From the NCBI GenBank assembly GCA_014238905.1, contig JABAAE010000005.1, positions 124,001 through 188,000 on the forward strand: 64,000 nt of DNA. The letters run 5' to 3'. The translations under genes were made by a program, and so were the position numbers. Positions 25,211 through 33,579 of the stretch are shown here, piece by piece. This DNA comes from Planctomycetota bacterium. Its GTDB lineage: Bacteria > Planctomycetota > Planctomycetia > Pirellulales > Pirellulaceae. The first letter of the stretch is position 1. Every line of letters begins with the position of its first letter. Below the pieces are notes generated by a model. The model saw only the letters and a program-made list of their open reading frames with translations, was not told where the DNA came from and ran no database searches.

Positions 25211-27028
25211 ATGCCAGACCTGATAGCACAGGGCACCGACCCGGCCAATCGCTGGCGGCGCACATTGGAGGCGAAAAAGGATTACGAGCTCGGCAGGTCC
25301 TCCCTGTTTGCGGTGAGCTGGGATCCGCAGATTTCCCGTTATCATGCAACGGTCCGGCTTGATGGAAACCGACTGTCGGTGAAAAAAAACACGGACGCAG
25401 GGAATCCCGTTTTTTATAATGGGCAATCCAAAGATTCCTTTACCATCAAAGCCGGCGAACACTTCGTCATAGGTTCGACCACTTTTGTTCTGTCCATGGA
25501 ACAGATCAACGTGACTCAGGACGCACCCAGTCCAATGGCGGAGGAGGTCTATCGACCACAGTACCTTAGAAAATTACGATACCGGGATCCCGATAAAAGA
25601 ATCAAAGTTCTTGGTCAATTGCCAGACATCATCAGGACCGCTAATTCTGATGATGAAATGTTTGTTCAATTGGTCAATGTCTTGCTTTCGGGAATTGAGC
25701 GGGCGGCGGCCATTGCAATCGTATCGGTAGGATCACCCAGCAGCGAAGCCGAACAATCCATTAAAGATCCATCGTCTTCCAGCCAACCTGTGGAGGTCTT
25801 CCATTGGGATCGCCGTAGAATGGTTTCCAGTGATTTCCAGCCGAGCGAGAGCTTAATCCGACAAGCCGTCAGCACCGAGCAAAGTATTTTACATATCTGG
25901 CGTGCAGAGGAGGGGTCGCGGCCTGCTTATACCTTTAGCGAAGAAGGAGATTGGGCGTTTTCTACTCCCATTCTCAGCAAGGCCTGCGGTGGTTGGGCAA
26001 TATACGCGGCAGGCGACTTTTCATCCGATTCGGCAGGAACCCCATCCGGCGAAGATGTCCAAGCCAACGATTTCCGAGACGACATTAAATTCGCGGAACT
26101 GGTGGCCACCACCGTCGCCAATCTCAAAGAGATGACGTTACTTGAAAAAAACCAGGCTAGTTTGGGGCAGTTTTTTTCTCCTGTGGTGATGGCGGCGCTT
26201 TCCGGACAAGACCCGGAACAGGTTCTCTCCCCGAGAGAGTCAAACGTGTCAATTCTTTTTTGCGATTTGAGAGGGTTTTCCAAAACCTCCGAAGAGCATA
26301 GTGATGATCTACTCGGTTTGTTGAACCGAGTGAGCCAGGCGTTGGGCGTTACCACACACCATATTTTCCAGCAGGAAGGGGTCATAGGAGATTTTCACGG
26401 GGATGCATCCATGGGCTTTTGGGGATGGCCTATTCAACAAAGCGACAGTTTGTTGAGGTCATGCCTGGCGGCGTTAGGGATTCGCCGGGAGCTATCGCTT
26501 TCTTCTCAGGTTCCTGATCATCCTTTAAGAAACTTTAGTATGGGGATCGGGATAGCAACCGGCCGAGCTGTCGCTGGTAAAATCGGCACCGTGGATCAGG
26601 TCAAGGTGACCGCGTTTGGACCGGTTGTCAATCTGGCAGCGAGACTCGAAACGATGACCAAGCAGTTGCGGGCCAAGATTTTATTGGATGAAACCACGGC
26701 TATCTTCATTCGTGAAGAAGTCGATCCATCGATCGCAAGAATTCGAAAGGTGGCCAGAGTTCAACCATTCGGCCTTCAAACACCGTTGGTCGTTAGTGAA
26801 CTGTTGCCACCCTTGGACGAGTATCCCCAATTGAACGACGACCACATCGCTGCTTATGAAGAAGCACTCGACTTCTTGCTGGCGGGAGATTGGGAACAGT
26901 CATTCAAGCTACTTCATCAAGTGCCGGCGGACGATGAGGTCAAGGACTTTCTAACCGTCTTGATTGCCCAGCACAATCGAAAATGTCCCGCTGATTGGGA
27001 GGGAGTCATTCCCTTATTGAGCAAGTAG
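25211..27028 (+). CDS. FHA domain - class III adenylate/guanylate cyclase
   Basis: 605 residues from the ATG at 25211, which is preceded by aagga and fits the start of the FHA fold; an in-frame start at 25130 would add 27 residues without a clear domain. Residues about 23-95 are an FHA domain (GRSSLF, then SRYHATV, then NPVFYNG), which binds phosphothreonine. The middle (about 140-300) has a GAF-like composition. The cyclase domain spans about 345-515: metal Asp at 352 in FCDLRGFS, second Asp at 398 in the GDFHGDASMGFWG segment, and the NLAARLE transition-state pair (Asn474, Arg478). All catalytic positions seem intact, so cNMP synthesis is likely. The FHA domain suggests control by a Ser/Thr kinase. 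It could be a nucleotide cyclase of either base. Confidence 0.87.
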   Translation: MPDLIAQGTDPANRWRRTLEAKKDYELGRSSLFAVSWDPQISRYHATVRLDGNRLSVKKNTDAGNPVFYNGQSKDSFTIKAGEHFVIGSTTFVLSMEQINVTQDAPSPMAEEVYRPQYLRKLRYRDPDKRIKVLGQLPDIIRTANSDDEMFVQLVNVLLSGIERAAAIAIVSVGSPSSEAEQSIKDPSSSSQPVEVFHWDRRRMVSSDFQPSESLIRQAVSTEQSILHIWRAEEGSRPAYTFSEEGDWAFSTPILSKACGGWAIYAAGDFSSDSAGTPSGEDVQANDFRDDIKFAELVATTVANLKEMTLLEKNQASLGQFFSPVVMAALSGQDPEQVLSPRESNVSILFCDLRGFSKTSEEHSDDLLGLLNRVSQALGVTTHHIFQQEGVIGDFHGDASMGFWGWPIQQSDSLLRSCLAALGIRRELSLSSQVPDHPLRNFSMGIGIATGRAVAGKIGTVDQVKVTAFGPVVNLAARLETMTKQLRAKILLDETTAIFIREEVDPSIARIRKVARVQPFGLQTPLVVSELLPPLDEYPQLNDDHIAAYEEALDFLLAGDWEQSFKLLHQVPADDEVKDFLTVLIAQHNRKCPADWEGVIPLLSK

Positions 27029-27640
27029 GAATCAAGGCTGACGATCTCTTCTGGACGACCAAGCCAACGGCGAAGTTCGGCTGCTTTCGGACGAGAGGAT
27101 CACGAAGTCATCAGGGTCATAACATAAACGCCAAAAGCGAACGAAGCAGAAAAAAGAATGTATTTGATCATGGCAGGAGGGGCGACCTGGAAATCGAAAA
27201 CCAGCTCACGCGTGGGAGTCATTAAATAGGGTGCTTTAGATTGAATAGAAATCTGCCTTATAGTTGGCAGCATGTCGGAAAAAAAAATGCCGACTCGCTT
27301 TTTTTTTATAAACCCTCAAGGTTTTTCGCTGCTTGTGTGGCTCATTGCTGGATGGCCTCGTTTAAACTGGGGGATTCTTCTCCTAAAGGCGTTCAGTGGG
27401 CTGCCAATCTATTACTTTTCCTGGTGGAGCGGGGGTGTTGACCCGAAAACCGCCACGCAGACCGGTAATTGCCGTTGCGTTCTGTTGAATAATTTGGGAA
27501 ACCCCATTCTTGAATGGCGATTGCTGGCGAAGGTGCGATAGCAACTGCAAAATTGTTTTTGTTTTGATTTTCTCGGATCCAGATTCCAACTGACGGCTTG
27601 GTATGTCCGATAACAAAACCAACGGAGAAAGGATGCTCTC
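27029..27640. other. 612-base intergenic region with a possible small membrane ORF
   Basis: No confident gene. A plus-strand frame from 27272 to 27541 (89 codons, ATG) contains a hydrophobic stretch FSLLVWLIAGW and could encode a small membrane protein, but it has no obvious ribosome site. A run of eight to nine T is at about 27299. Other frames overlap it and look random. No tRNA or strong hairpin was seen. Confidence 0.4.
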
Positions 27641-28009
27641 ATGGATGATTCACAGCTGAAGGCACTCGCCGAATACGTTTTACTTTGGATTGGTTTTGGG
27701 ACGGTCGTCGGGTTGACCGCCAAAGTGTTAATGCCGGGTCGGGATCCCGGAGGTTCGATAGCCACCGTCCTGATGGGGATTGGGGGCAGTATCATCGGGT
27801 GTGGAGTCTATAAACTAATTAACCCTGAATTGGCGGTATCACCGCTGAGCCTGTTTGGCTTCTGCATTGGGACCTTTGGTGCTTTTGTAGTCTTGGTGTT
27901 TTACAAAATCCTGGGAGGGTATTGGTTTCGAGAGGGTGAGCATGTCTCTCGGGGACACCTTTACCGTCGTCGTCGCCGGCGACGGTATTCGACAGATTTC
28001 GACTATTAA
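27641..28009 (+). CDS. GlsB/YeaQ/YmgE-like small membrane protein with basic tail
   Basis: 122 residues. Three to four membrane segments (about 10-30, 40-60, 68-90) carry glycine-rich motifs (GFGTVVGLTAKVLMPG, then GIGGSIIGC) typical of the GlsB/YeaQ family, sometimes called transglycosylase-associated proteins. Their function is poorly known, usually linked to envelope or stress. The tail holds seven consecutive arginines (about 110-116) and ends in acidic-aromatic DFDY, an unusual charged C-terminus. The following methyltransferase gene begins 61 bases downstream. It probably stands alone or heads that gene. Confidence 0.75.
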   Translation: MDDSQLKALAEYVLLWIGFGTVVGLTAKVLMPGRDPGGSIATVLMGIGGSIIGCGVYKLINPELAVSPLSLFGFCIGTFGAFVVLVFYKILGGYWFREGEHVSRGHLYRRRRRRRYSTDFDY

Positions 28010-28070
28010 ACCAGTTTCATTGCGGAGTTTTTGTTGGTCATCAACAGGGTATTCCCGACAAAGCCAAACC

Positions 28071-28604
28071 ATGTCTAGTTTTCCAGAATCCAATGGCAAG
28101 AACGAACCGTTGGAACATGTTCGGCACAAACCGGTCCATACGCTGCCCTCTGACTGCGAACTGGTGATCGTCTCTCCTCAACTTCGCAGCAACATTAATC
28201 TATCACGCATCGCTCGTTCGGCCGGGTGTTCGGGCGTTCGCAAAATGTACATCGGAGGCAACGGGCGAATCGACCCCAAGATCGCACGTGATTCAGCCAA
28301 GACGATCCAATTTGTACATCGCCGTTCTTTACCACCGGTGCTCAAGGAACTCCGCAAGCTGGGGTTTTGTTTGGTTGGTTTGGAGCAGACCAGCCACTCG
28401 ACCGTTATTTACGACCATGTCTTTCAGCCCCGAACGGCGTTGATCATTGGCCATGAACGCCACGGAATTACCGACGAAGTTCTGAAGCTGTTGGATGTTT
28501 CCATAGAAATTCCGGTCTTCGGTCTCCCCTACAGTTTTAATGTGGCGACCGCCACGTCGATGGCTCTCTACGAATTTGGCAGGCAGTATTTCCAGCCGAA
28601 CTAG
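28071..28604 (+). CDS. TrmH/SpoU-family RNA 2'-O-methyltransferase
   Basis: 177 residues from the ATG at 28071, chosen because upstream extension to 27936 covers the preceding gene's coding region. The SPOUT fold is seen from VIVSPQLRSNINLSRIARSAGCSGV (motif 1, Asn and Arg) through ALIIGHERHGIT (motif 2, knot) to IEIPVFGLPYSFNVATATSMALYEF (motif 3). This is the pattern of TrmH/TrmL-like enzymes that methylate ribose in tRNA or rRNA using S-adenosylmethionine. TrmH has a longer N- and C-terminal helix, so this short protein is closer to the TrmL/SpoU core. The exact RNA target cannot be said. Confidence 0.85.
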   Translation: MSSFPESNGKNEPLEHVRHKPVHTLPSDCELVIVSPQLRSNINLSRIARSAGCSGVRKMYIGGNGRIDPKIARDSAKTIQFVHRRSLPPVLKELRKLGFCLVGLEQTSHSTVIYDHVFQPRTALIIGHERHGITDEVLKLLDVSIEIPVFGLPYSFNVATATSMALYEFGRQYFQPN

Positions 28605-28986
28605 TCGCTCGGAAATAAAAAATGCCAATCTTCTGTCAATTTAGTTGTCTCCCAATCAGTGGCTGAAGGTGAGTTAAACCTGCGGTCAGCGGCGTTGGCA
28701 TGGTTTCTGCTGTCTATAGATCCGTTTTCCCCAACGGTTTGTTCTTGCCGGTTTATCGGGTGTGATGAACCGGAAAGGCATAGGATCACTCTCAGGTTGG
28801 GATTTCTGTCTCGTATTGGGACAGATCGAGACCATTCTGAAGTGATCGGTCGCGGTCCGAGAAGGGAAAAATAGGCAGAGCAAGGTGGAAGACCGACACC
28901 CCCTCCGGTAGTGCTTGGCAGCTGGGCAAGGCTACCAGGTCAACCTGAAATTAAAACGACCGGTTCTTTAGTTGGAGACGACTCGG
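28605..28986. other. intergenic region, nothing recognised
   Basis: A 382-base gap between the methyltransferase and the pseudokinase gene. Only short open frames occur. An imperfect inverted repeat, cttg..caag inside ggtag..ctacc, lies near 28906-28935 but is weak. No tRNA is visible. Confidence 0.4.
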
Positions 28987-30543
28987 ATGCAGGGAACACA
29001 AATTGGTCCGTTCTTGGTGGGTTCAAAACTGGGACGCAAAAAACGAAATTCCGTCTATCGAGCGTGGCAGGTGGAACAAGATCGAGCGGTTGCACTCAAG
29101 TTCATTAAAGTTCCCCCGGTGGTTTCCCTTCCTCGTGCGATGGGTCGTTTGCGACGTGAATCATCCATTCTTAGGCAGTTAAACCATCCTAATCTTGTCC
29201 GCTTTCACGGAACGGGCATGGAAAATGGAAAGTTCTTTTTCGCCATGGACCTCATCGAAGGCGAATCGCTGGCAGCGATTCTCTCACGGCGGAACAAGTT
29301 GGCCTGGGAGCTGGCTTGGGATTACGCGCGTCAAATCGCCTGCTGCCTTGAATATCTGCATTCCCGGGAAATGATGCATTTAAAATTGATGCCCGATAAA
29401 ATCCTGATCACAAAAGAGGGGCAGGTCAAAATTACCGATCATCGTCTCAATAGAAAGAAAAGGAAACGATGGGATTCCCCTCGAAAAAAGACGATGGAGC
29501 GGGCCGGTTATCTGTCGCCCGAGCAGTTTGAGGGAGGAAGCGGCGGTTACCGCAGTGATTTTTACACACTTGGTGTTTTGCTTTTTGAAATGTTAACCGG
29601 TCGGCTGCCTTATACCGGTAATAGTTTTGCGGTATTGGGAAATCATAAATTGACGCGAAAAGCTCCCATCGTTTCGGAGTTTTCGTTGGAGTGCCCGGTC
29701 TGGCTGGAAAAACTAGTGGAGTCGTTATTAAATCGCGATCCCGAAAAACGGCCGTTTAGCGCCAGGGCCATCGTTGTGGCTCTGGATGAAGTCAAACGTG
29801 CAGACAGTCAAGGAACCGGTGTTGCCCAAAAACTGGTAAGCGGCTTTAGCCCCTTGACCGCTGGTCAAGATAAAACAGCAGCCCGACAGGTGTTACGGAT
29901 TCCAAACGCCAAACAACCAGAACAACGCTTTAGTCAAAGCACCGGATTTATTGCAACTGCTCTCTGTGCGGTCGTCTTCCTGATGTTTTCCCTACTAATG
30001 TTTGCAATGGCTCCCAAGTCCTCACAACAATTAATGATTGATGCGGAGGGTATGATGGCCAAAGGCGAAACCTATTCCGCACAAAAAGCGTTGCTAGAAG
30101 TTCTTGATCGAGGCGCTGGCGATTTCCAGGAGGATGCCGAATTTCTTTTAGTCAAAATTCGAATGAAGAAACTGATGTCATGGGCAAAGGATCGTCCGTT
30201 GCTGGCCAACCAAACGGCAAAAGGTTCAACAAAAGACTTCTTGAAAGCCTTCGATTATGAAGAGCTGCAAAGATACGATGACGCTTTGACCTGCTACAAC
30301 AAGATTCTCCGGCAGGTGTCGGCCGAACCTCTGGAGGGACGGCATCTGTACCTGGCTGCCCTGCAACGAAAAAAAGCATTGTTGGAGTTGCTATCAAATC
30401 AAGCTGGGCAATCGGAATCCCTACCTGGGGTCCCTTCCCCTATTCGTTTTCAGCCCGAATTACCATCTAGCGGTGAAAAATCGCTCTTCCCACCAATTGA
30501 AGAAAACAGTATGAGAAAAGCGAGCGAAACTGCGACTGGGTGA
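28987..30543 (+). CDS. membrane-anchored protein pseudokinase with C-terminal repeat-like region
   Basis: 518 residues from the ATG at 28987. The N-terminal 270 residues have a Ser/Thr kinase fold: beta-3 Lys38 (ALKFIK), alpha-C Glu58 (LRRESS), activation segment ending GYLSPEQ, and the GVLLFEMLTGRLPY motif. However, the catalytic loop reads HLKLMPDK (131-138) where active kinases have HRDLKPxN: the catalytic Asp is Lys133 and the Asn is Lys138. The metal-binding DFG is DHR (151-153), and the glycine-rich loop has a single glycine (LGRKKRN). These changes predict no phosphotransfer. A TM helix lies at 320-342, followed by a helical, repeat-like region with TPR-like segments (FDYEELQRYDDALTCYNKIL) outside. 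It may bind ATP weakly or serve as a scaffold. It stands alone; its partner is not visible. Confidence 0.85.
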   Translation: MQGTQIGPFLVGSKLGRKKRNSVYRAWQVEQDRAVALKFIKVPPVVSLPRAMGRLRRESSILRQLNHPNLVRFHGTGMENGKFFFAMDLIEGESLAAILSRRNKLAWELAWDYARQIACCLEYLHSREMMHLKLMPDKILITKEGQVKITDHRLNRKKRKRWDSPRKKTMERAGYLSPEQFEGGSGGYRSDFYTLGVLLFEMLTGRLPYTGNSFAVLGNHKLTRKAPIVSEFSLECPVWLEKLVESLLNRDPEKRPFSARAIVVALDEVKRADSQGTGVAQKLVSGFSPLTAGQDKTAARQVLRIPNAKQPEQRFSQSTGFIATALCAVVFLMFSLLMFAMAPKSSQQLMIDAEGMMAKGETYSAQKALLEVLDRGAGDFQEDAEFLLVKIRMKKLMSWAKDRPLLANQTAKGSTKDFLKAFDYEELQRYDDALTCYNKILRQVSAEPLEGRHLYLAALQRKKALLELLSNQAGQSESLPGVPSPIRFQPELPSSGEKSLFPPIEENSMRKASETATG

Positions 30544-30743
30544 AATTGGTAAAAACGGGGCTGATGGTTAAAAGTCCAACAAAAGTCATCTGTTGTAAAA
30601 ATACCCGTTGGAGCCAAGAAACCTAGCTAAAACGTCGATTTACTGACTAGCCTTGATTTGATGAAACGGTTTTTAATCTTGACTAGCGGGATGTTGATTC
30701 CATTAATTGGTCAAAAGCACTGCATTTATAAAAAGGTGTTGCC

Positions 30744-31268
30744 ATGACGCCAAAACGCGAAGTCATTGACAAGTATTTTGCAGGTATTGCAGAGAATACA
30801 TTTCATACGCAGTTGGGCGTTGTCGATCCACCATTGATCAATTACGTCACCAACTTGTTGGTTCGATTTGTCAGGCTCGACAATTTTTACCGAGTCCGTA
30901 GTCTTTCCGGAAAGCCGATCATGGATGTCGAGGAATTGGTTTTTGAAGCGACCCGACGATTGGGAGACGCTAAACGGGAGATCCTGCGACATGTCGGCGA
31001 TTTCACCCTTTTTTGGCTTGGTGTTTTCCCCGAATCATTTCAAAAAGATGGCCACCGCACAAAAAAATACGCAGATTTTTGCGAACACGGCATTAGGTCT
31101 TATGAAATAGCCAGTCAAATTGAAACGTCAGACGAGGATGCGCCCCAAAGCGAGGTACTGGAGGCGTTGAGCGAACGCTTTGAGTTATGCGCATACGGCA
31201 TTCAAGAGGTCCGTCGCGAGTGGGGAAAAAACGAAGCGGCAGTAGGCAATTCGATTATTCTCGAATGA
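30744..31268 (+). CDS. conserved protein of unknown function
   Basis: 174 residues, ATG start with aaaaggt 8 bases upstream. The first half begins KYFAGIAENTFHTQLGVVDPPL and includes YVTNLLVRFVRLDNFYRV, then a GVFPESF segment after a basic helix, with an acidic tail part (ETSDEDAPQ). I recognise the motif layout (DPPLxxYVxxLLxRF, then FPE) as that of a widespread bacterial hypothetical family, but no function is known to me. It has no signal peptide or membrane segment. It is convergent with the tatA-like gene. I cannot suggest a specific role. Confidence 0.7.
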   Translation: MTPKREVIDKYFAGIAENTFHTQLGVVDPPLINYVTNLLVRFVRLDNFYRVRSLSGKPIMDVEELVFEATRRLGDAKREILRHVGDFTLFWLGVFPESFQKDGHRTKKYADFCEHGIRSYEIASQIETSDEDAPQSEVLEALSERFELCAYGIQEVRREWGKNEAAVGNSIILE

Positions 31269-31324
31269 GAAGCATTTTCTTTTCAACCTGAAGCGGCTTT
31301 ATCCCCCAAGCGAAAAAACGTGGG

Positions 31325-31588
31325 CTAGTCCGAAGGTGGAGGGTCGAATTTAGGGGCCGTCGGTTCATCGTAATCGTCGTATTCATAGGACGAAGAGGAA
31401 CTAGAATCCGCATCAGAGGCAGATGATTCGCCCACATCCAATGATTTTTGAACGTCCGAAACCGAACGTTTAAATTTCGCATATCCCTTGCCAACGGATC
31501 TCGCCACTTCGGGGAGTTGCTTTCCAAAAAGCAAAACCGCGATGATTGTGATCGCAAACAGTTCGGTATATCCGACACCCGGCAACAT
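31325..31588 (-). CDS. tatA: TatA-family twin-arginine translocase subunit with acidic tail
   Basis: 87 residues from the ATG at 31588 (MLPGVGYTELFAITIIAVLL). Family features: a short periplasmic start, one membrane helix, then FGKQLPEVARSVGKGYAKFKRS, the amphipathic helix with conserved FG and LP. The C-terminal 40 residues are Ser- and Asp-rich (ASDADSSSSSSYEYDDYDE), longer than usual. An in-frame ATG at 31651 would add 21 residues with a second hydrophobic stretch (GLILLALIGVIE). TatA oligomers form the pore through which folded, RR-signal proteins cross the inner membrane. A second TatA-like gene lies 350 bases upstream; no tatC is in the window. It may be TatB-like instead. Confidence 0.85.
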   Translation of the reverse strand: MLPGVGYTELFAITIIAVLLFGKQLPEVARSVGKGYAKFKRSVSDVQKSLDVGESSASDADSSSSSSYEYDDYDEPTAPKFDPPPSD

Positions 31589-31935
31589 TTCGATTACTCC
31601 AATTAGGGCTAAAAGAATCAACCCGTCATAATGGTGGAGTTTGACCCACATGCATGGGTGAAACTCGTTGTTTTATTAATGTCTTTGTTCGTTGTTGGAT
31701 CCGGCCAAAATCCTTTGGAACACCATTCAGGAGGCAATTGCCCATCCTATGAACGACCAACTTCTAATATTGCAACTATTTTGGATGGCTGGCGCTCTGT
31801 GATCTTATGGTTCTGATTGCTTCTTCAACACTTCGCCAATTCAACCAATCAAGTTTGGTCCGACAGGTTTGCTCTGCATCGCTGGTTCGGCCTTCTAACC
31901 ATTCCAGCGAAAAATCCAGAAGATCCGCAAAGAAA

Positions 31936-32139
31936 TTAATCTTCGGATTTGTCGAGAGCATCCATTTCGGCCTCTCCTTCGTTGATCCCCTCTTTCAATC
32001 CTTTTTGAAGGGCTTGTTTACTTTTGCCAATATTGAACATCAATTTCGGCAATTGTGCGGAACCAAAAAGCAAGAGAATGATTCCCAAGATGATCCAGAC
32101 TTCGAATCCCCCTGGAATAATGAAAGCAAAAAAAGACAT
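31936..32139 (-). CDS. tatA: TatA-family twin-arginine translocase subunit
   Basis: 67 residues: MSFFAFIIPGGFEVWIILG, a membrane helix, then LLLFGSAQLPKLMFNIGKSKQALQKGL and a short acidic C-terminus. It matches TatA length and the FG-x-LP pattern, so it is the more canonical of the two Tat genes here. It would assemble in the inner membrane with TatC. The oxidoreductase at 49911 has a clear Tat signal and is a likely client. Order on the minus strand puts this gene upstream of the acidic-tailed copy, with about 350 bases between. Gene symbol given by family; paralogue naming is arbitrary. Confidence 0.85.
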   Translation of the reverse strand: MSFFAFIIPGGFEVWIILGIILLLFGSAQLPKLMFNIGKSKQALQKGLKEGINEGEAEMDALDKSED

Positions 32140-32388
32140 TTAAAATATGCTCCAGAACAAAATTGAGGTAGGCAATTCAAACAGACCGGTTCAATCCAGA
32201 CAAATTCGAACGATTTAGAGACTGTCAGGTCGTGGAGCAACTTATCCAACACCGTCACCGCGTCACTTCTTACATTTTATTAGTGCCAACGCGGTTGTCA
32301 AACCCGACAATGCCCTGATTTGGTTTTTCATGTGCCATCGCAGGGGACATTTATCGTCCGAACGTCCGAAATCCATTGATTATGAGGA

Positions 32389-33450
32389 TTAAACAAGAGA
32401 TTCGCAAACCAGGTCGCCCACCTCGGTAGTCGAATAACCCATTTTACCAGCGCTTTGACTCTTCATTTTGGTACCGGTCACCAGCTTCACCGCATCAAGA
32501 ACCTTTTTGCCGCTTGTGGGGTGGCCGGATTGATCAAGGAGCATCGCCATAGCGCTGATGGCTGCAATGGGGTTGATGACGTTTTGACCGGTGTACTTGG
32601 GAGCGCTCCCTCCCATTGGCTCAAACATGCTACAGCCTCCCGGATCCGGGTTGATGTTACCGCCAGCTGCGACTCCCATCCCTCCTTGAATCATGGCGCC
32701 CAGGTCGGTGATGATGTCGCCAAACATATTCGTTGTGACGATCACGTCATAATACTCTGGATTTTTCACCATCCACATGCAACAAGCATCGACATGGTTA
32801 TAGTCGGCCTCGACGTCATCGTATTCTTCAGCGATTTCCTGAAATGTACGCCATACCAGATCGTGTCCGTAGGTAAGGACGTTCGTTTTGGCGACCAGTG
32901 TGAGCCGTTTGCCCTTGGGGTTGTTCCGTTGTCGGGTGAATTCGAAGGCCCAACGGAAACATCGCTCGCATCCTTTTCGCGTGTAGATAGCGGTTTGAGT
33001 AGCCACTTCGTCGGCTGTCCCTTTTTTTAGGAATCCACCAATCCCTGCATAAAGATCTTCTGTGTTTTCACGAACGACGACAAAATCAATGTCCTCTGGC
33101 TTCTTGTCCTTCAACGGTGTTTCTACCCCGGGGTAAAGCTGCACTGGCCGAAGGTTGATGTACTGATCGAGGCTGAAACGCAAATCGAGAAGGAGCTTTC
33201 TTTCGAGGATGCCGGGTGTGACGTCAGGATGTCCAATGGCACCTAGATAAATGCAATCGTGGGACTTTAGTTCATCAATCGCTCCCTCCGGTAAAATGAC
33301 ACCGGTTTTCAGGTACCGCTCACCGCCAAAGTCAAAAGGCGTGATTTGATAGTCAAACCCGTCTTTTTTTGAGACCACTTGAAGGACCTTTAAGGCCTCC
33401 GCGGTGACTTCTGGTCCCGTGCCATCTCCACCGATTACCGCAATTTTCAT
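32389..33450 (-). CDS. leuB: isocitrate/isopropylmalate dehydrogenase family, probable 3-isopropylmalate dehydrogenase
   Basis: 353 residues. The fold's hallmarks are GDGTGPEV at the start, the substrate arginines in LRPVQLYPG, Lys in VAKTNVL, and the Asp-rich metal site TNMFGDIITDLGA, with GSAPKYTGQNVINP for the cofactor. This family oxidatively decarboxylates isopropylmalate (leucine synthesis) or isocitrate-like acids. The loop reads VVRENTEDLYAG, closer to the isocitrate/tartrate type (RENTEG.Y) than to the classical LeuB RELTGG. Leucine synthesis fits planctomycete gene content, but homoisocitrate or tartrate-like activity is possible. It appears to be a single gene, with about 130 bases before the HEAT-like gene. 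Confidence 0.75.
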   Translation of the reverse strand: MKIAVIGGDGTGPEVTAEALKVLQVVSKKDGFDYQITPFDFGGERYLKTGVILPEGAIDELKSHDCIYLGAIGHPDVTPGILERKLLLDLRFSLDQYINLRPVQLYPGVETPLKDKKPEDIDFVVVRENTEDLYAGIGGFLKKGTADEVATQTAIYTRKGCERCFRWAFEFTRQRNNPKGKRLTLVAKTNVLTYGHDLVWRTFQEIAEEYDDVEADYNHVDACCMWMVKNPEYYDVIVTTNMFGDIITDLGAMIQGGMGVAAGGNINPDPGGCSMFEPMGGSAPKYTGQNVINPIAAISAMAMLLDQSGHPTSGKKVLDAVKLVTGTKMKSQSAGKMGYSTTEVGDLVCESLV

Positions 33451-33579
33451 TTTCTATTCTTTCCCAAACAAAATTTGTCCGCTAAAAGTTTTTAAAACAT
33501 TTTCCGAAAACTCGAAAGGGGATATCAAGTTCGCGTCGTGAGCTCAAATCGTTTTTGTCCGTTTTTTAACCTTGCGATG

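Noticed and set aside
28906..28935. Imperfect inverted repeat that could be a small RNA or tRNA-like fold
   Set aside because: Stems are short and interrupted, and no T-loop GTTCRA-like sequence with an acceptor stem is present.
31776..31961. 61-codon minus-strand frame overlapping the end of tatA by 26 bases
   Set aside because: The peptide looks moderately natural (LEWLEGRTSDAEQTC), but it has no homology I recognise, no clear ribosome site and low length; not supported enough for annotation.
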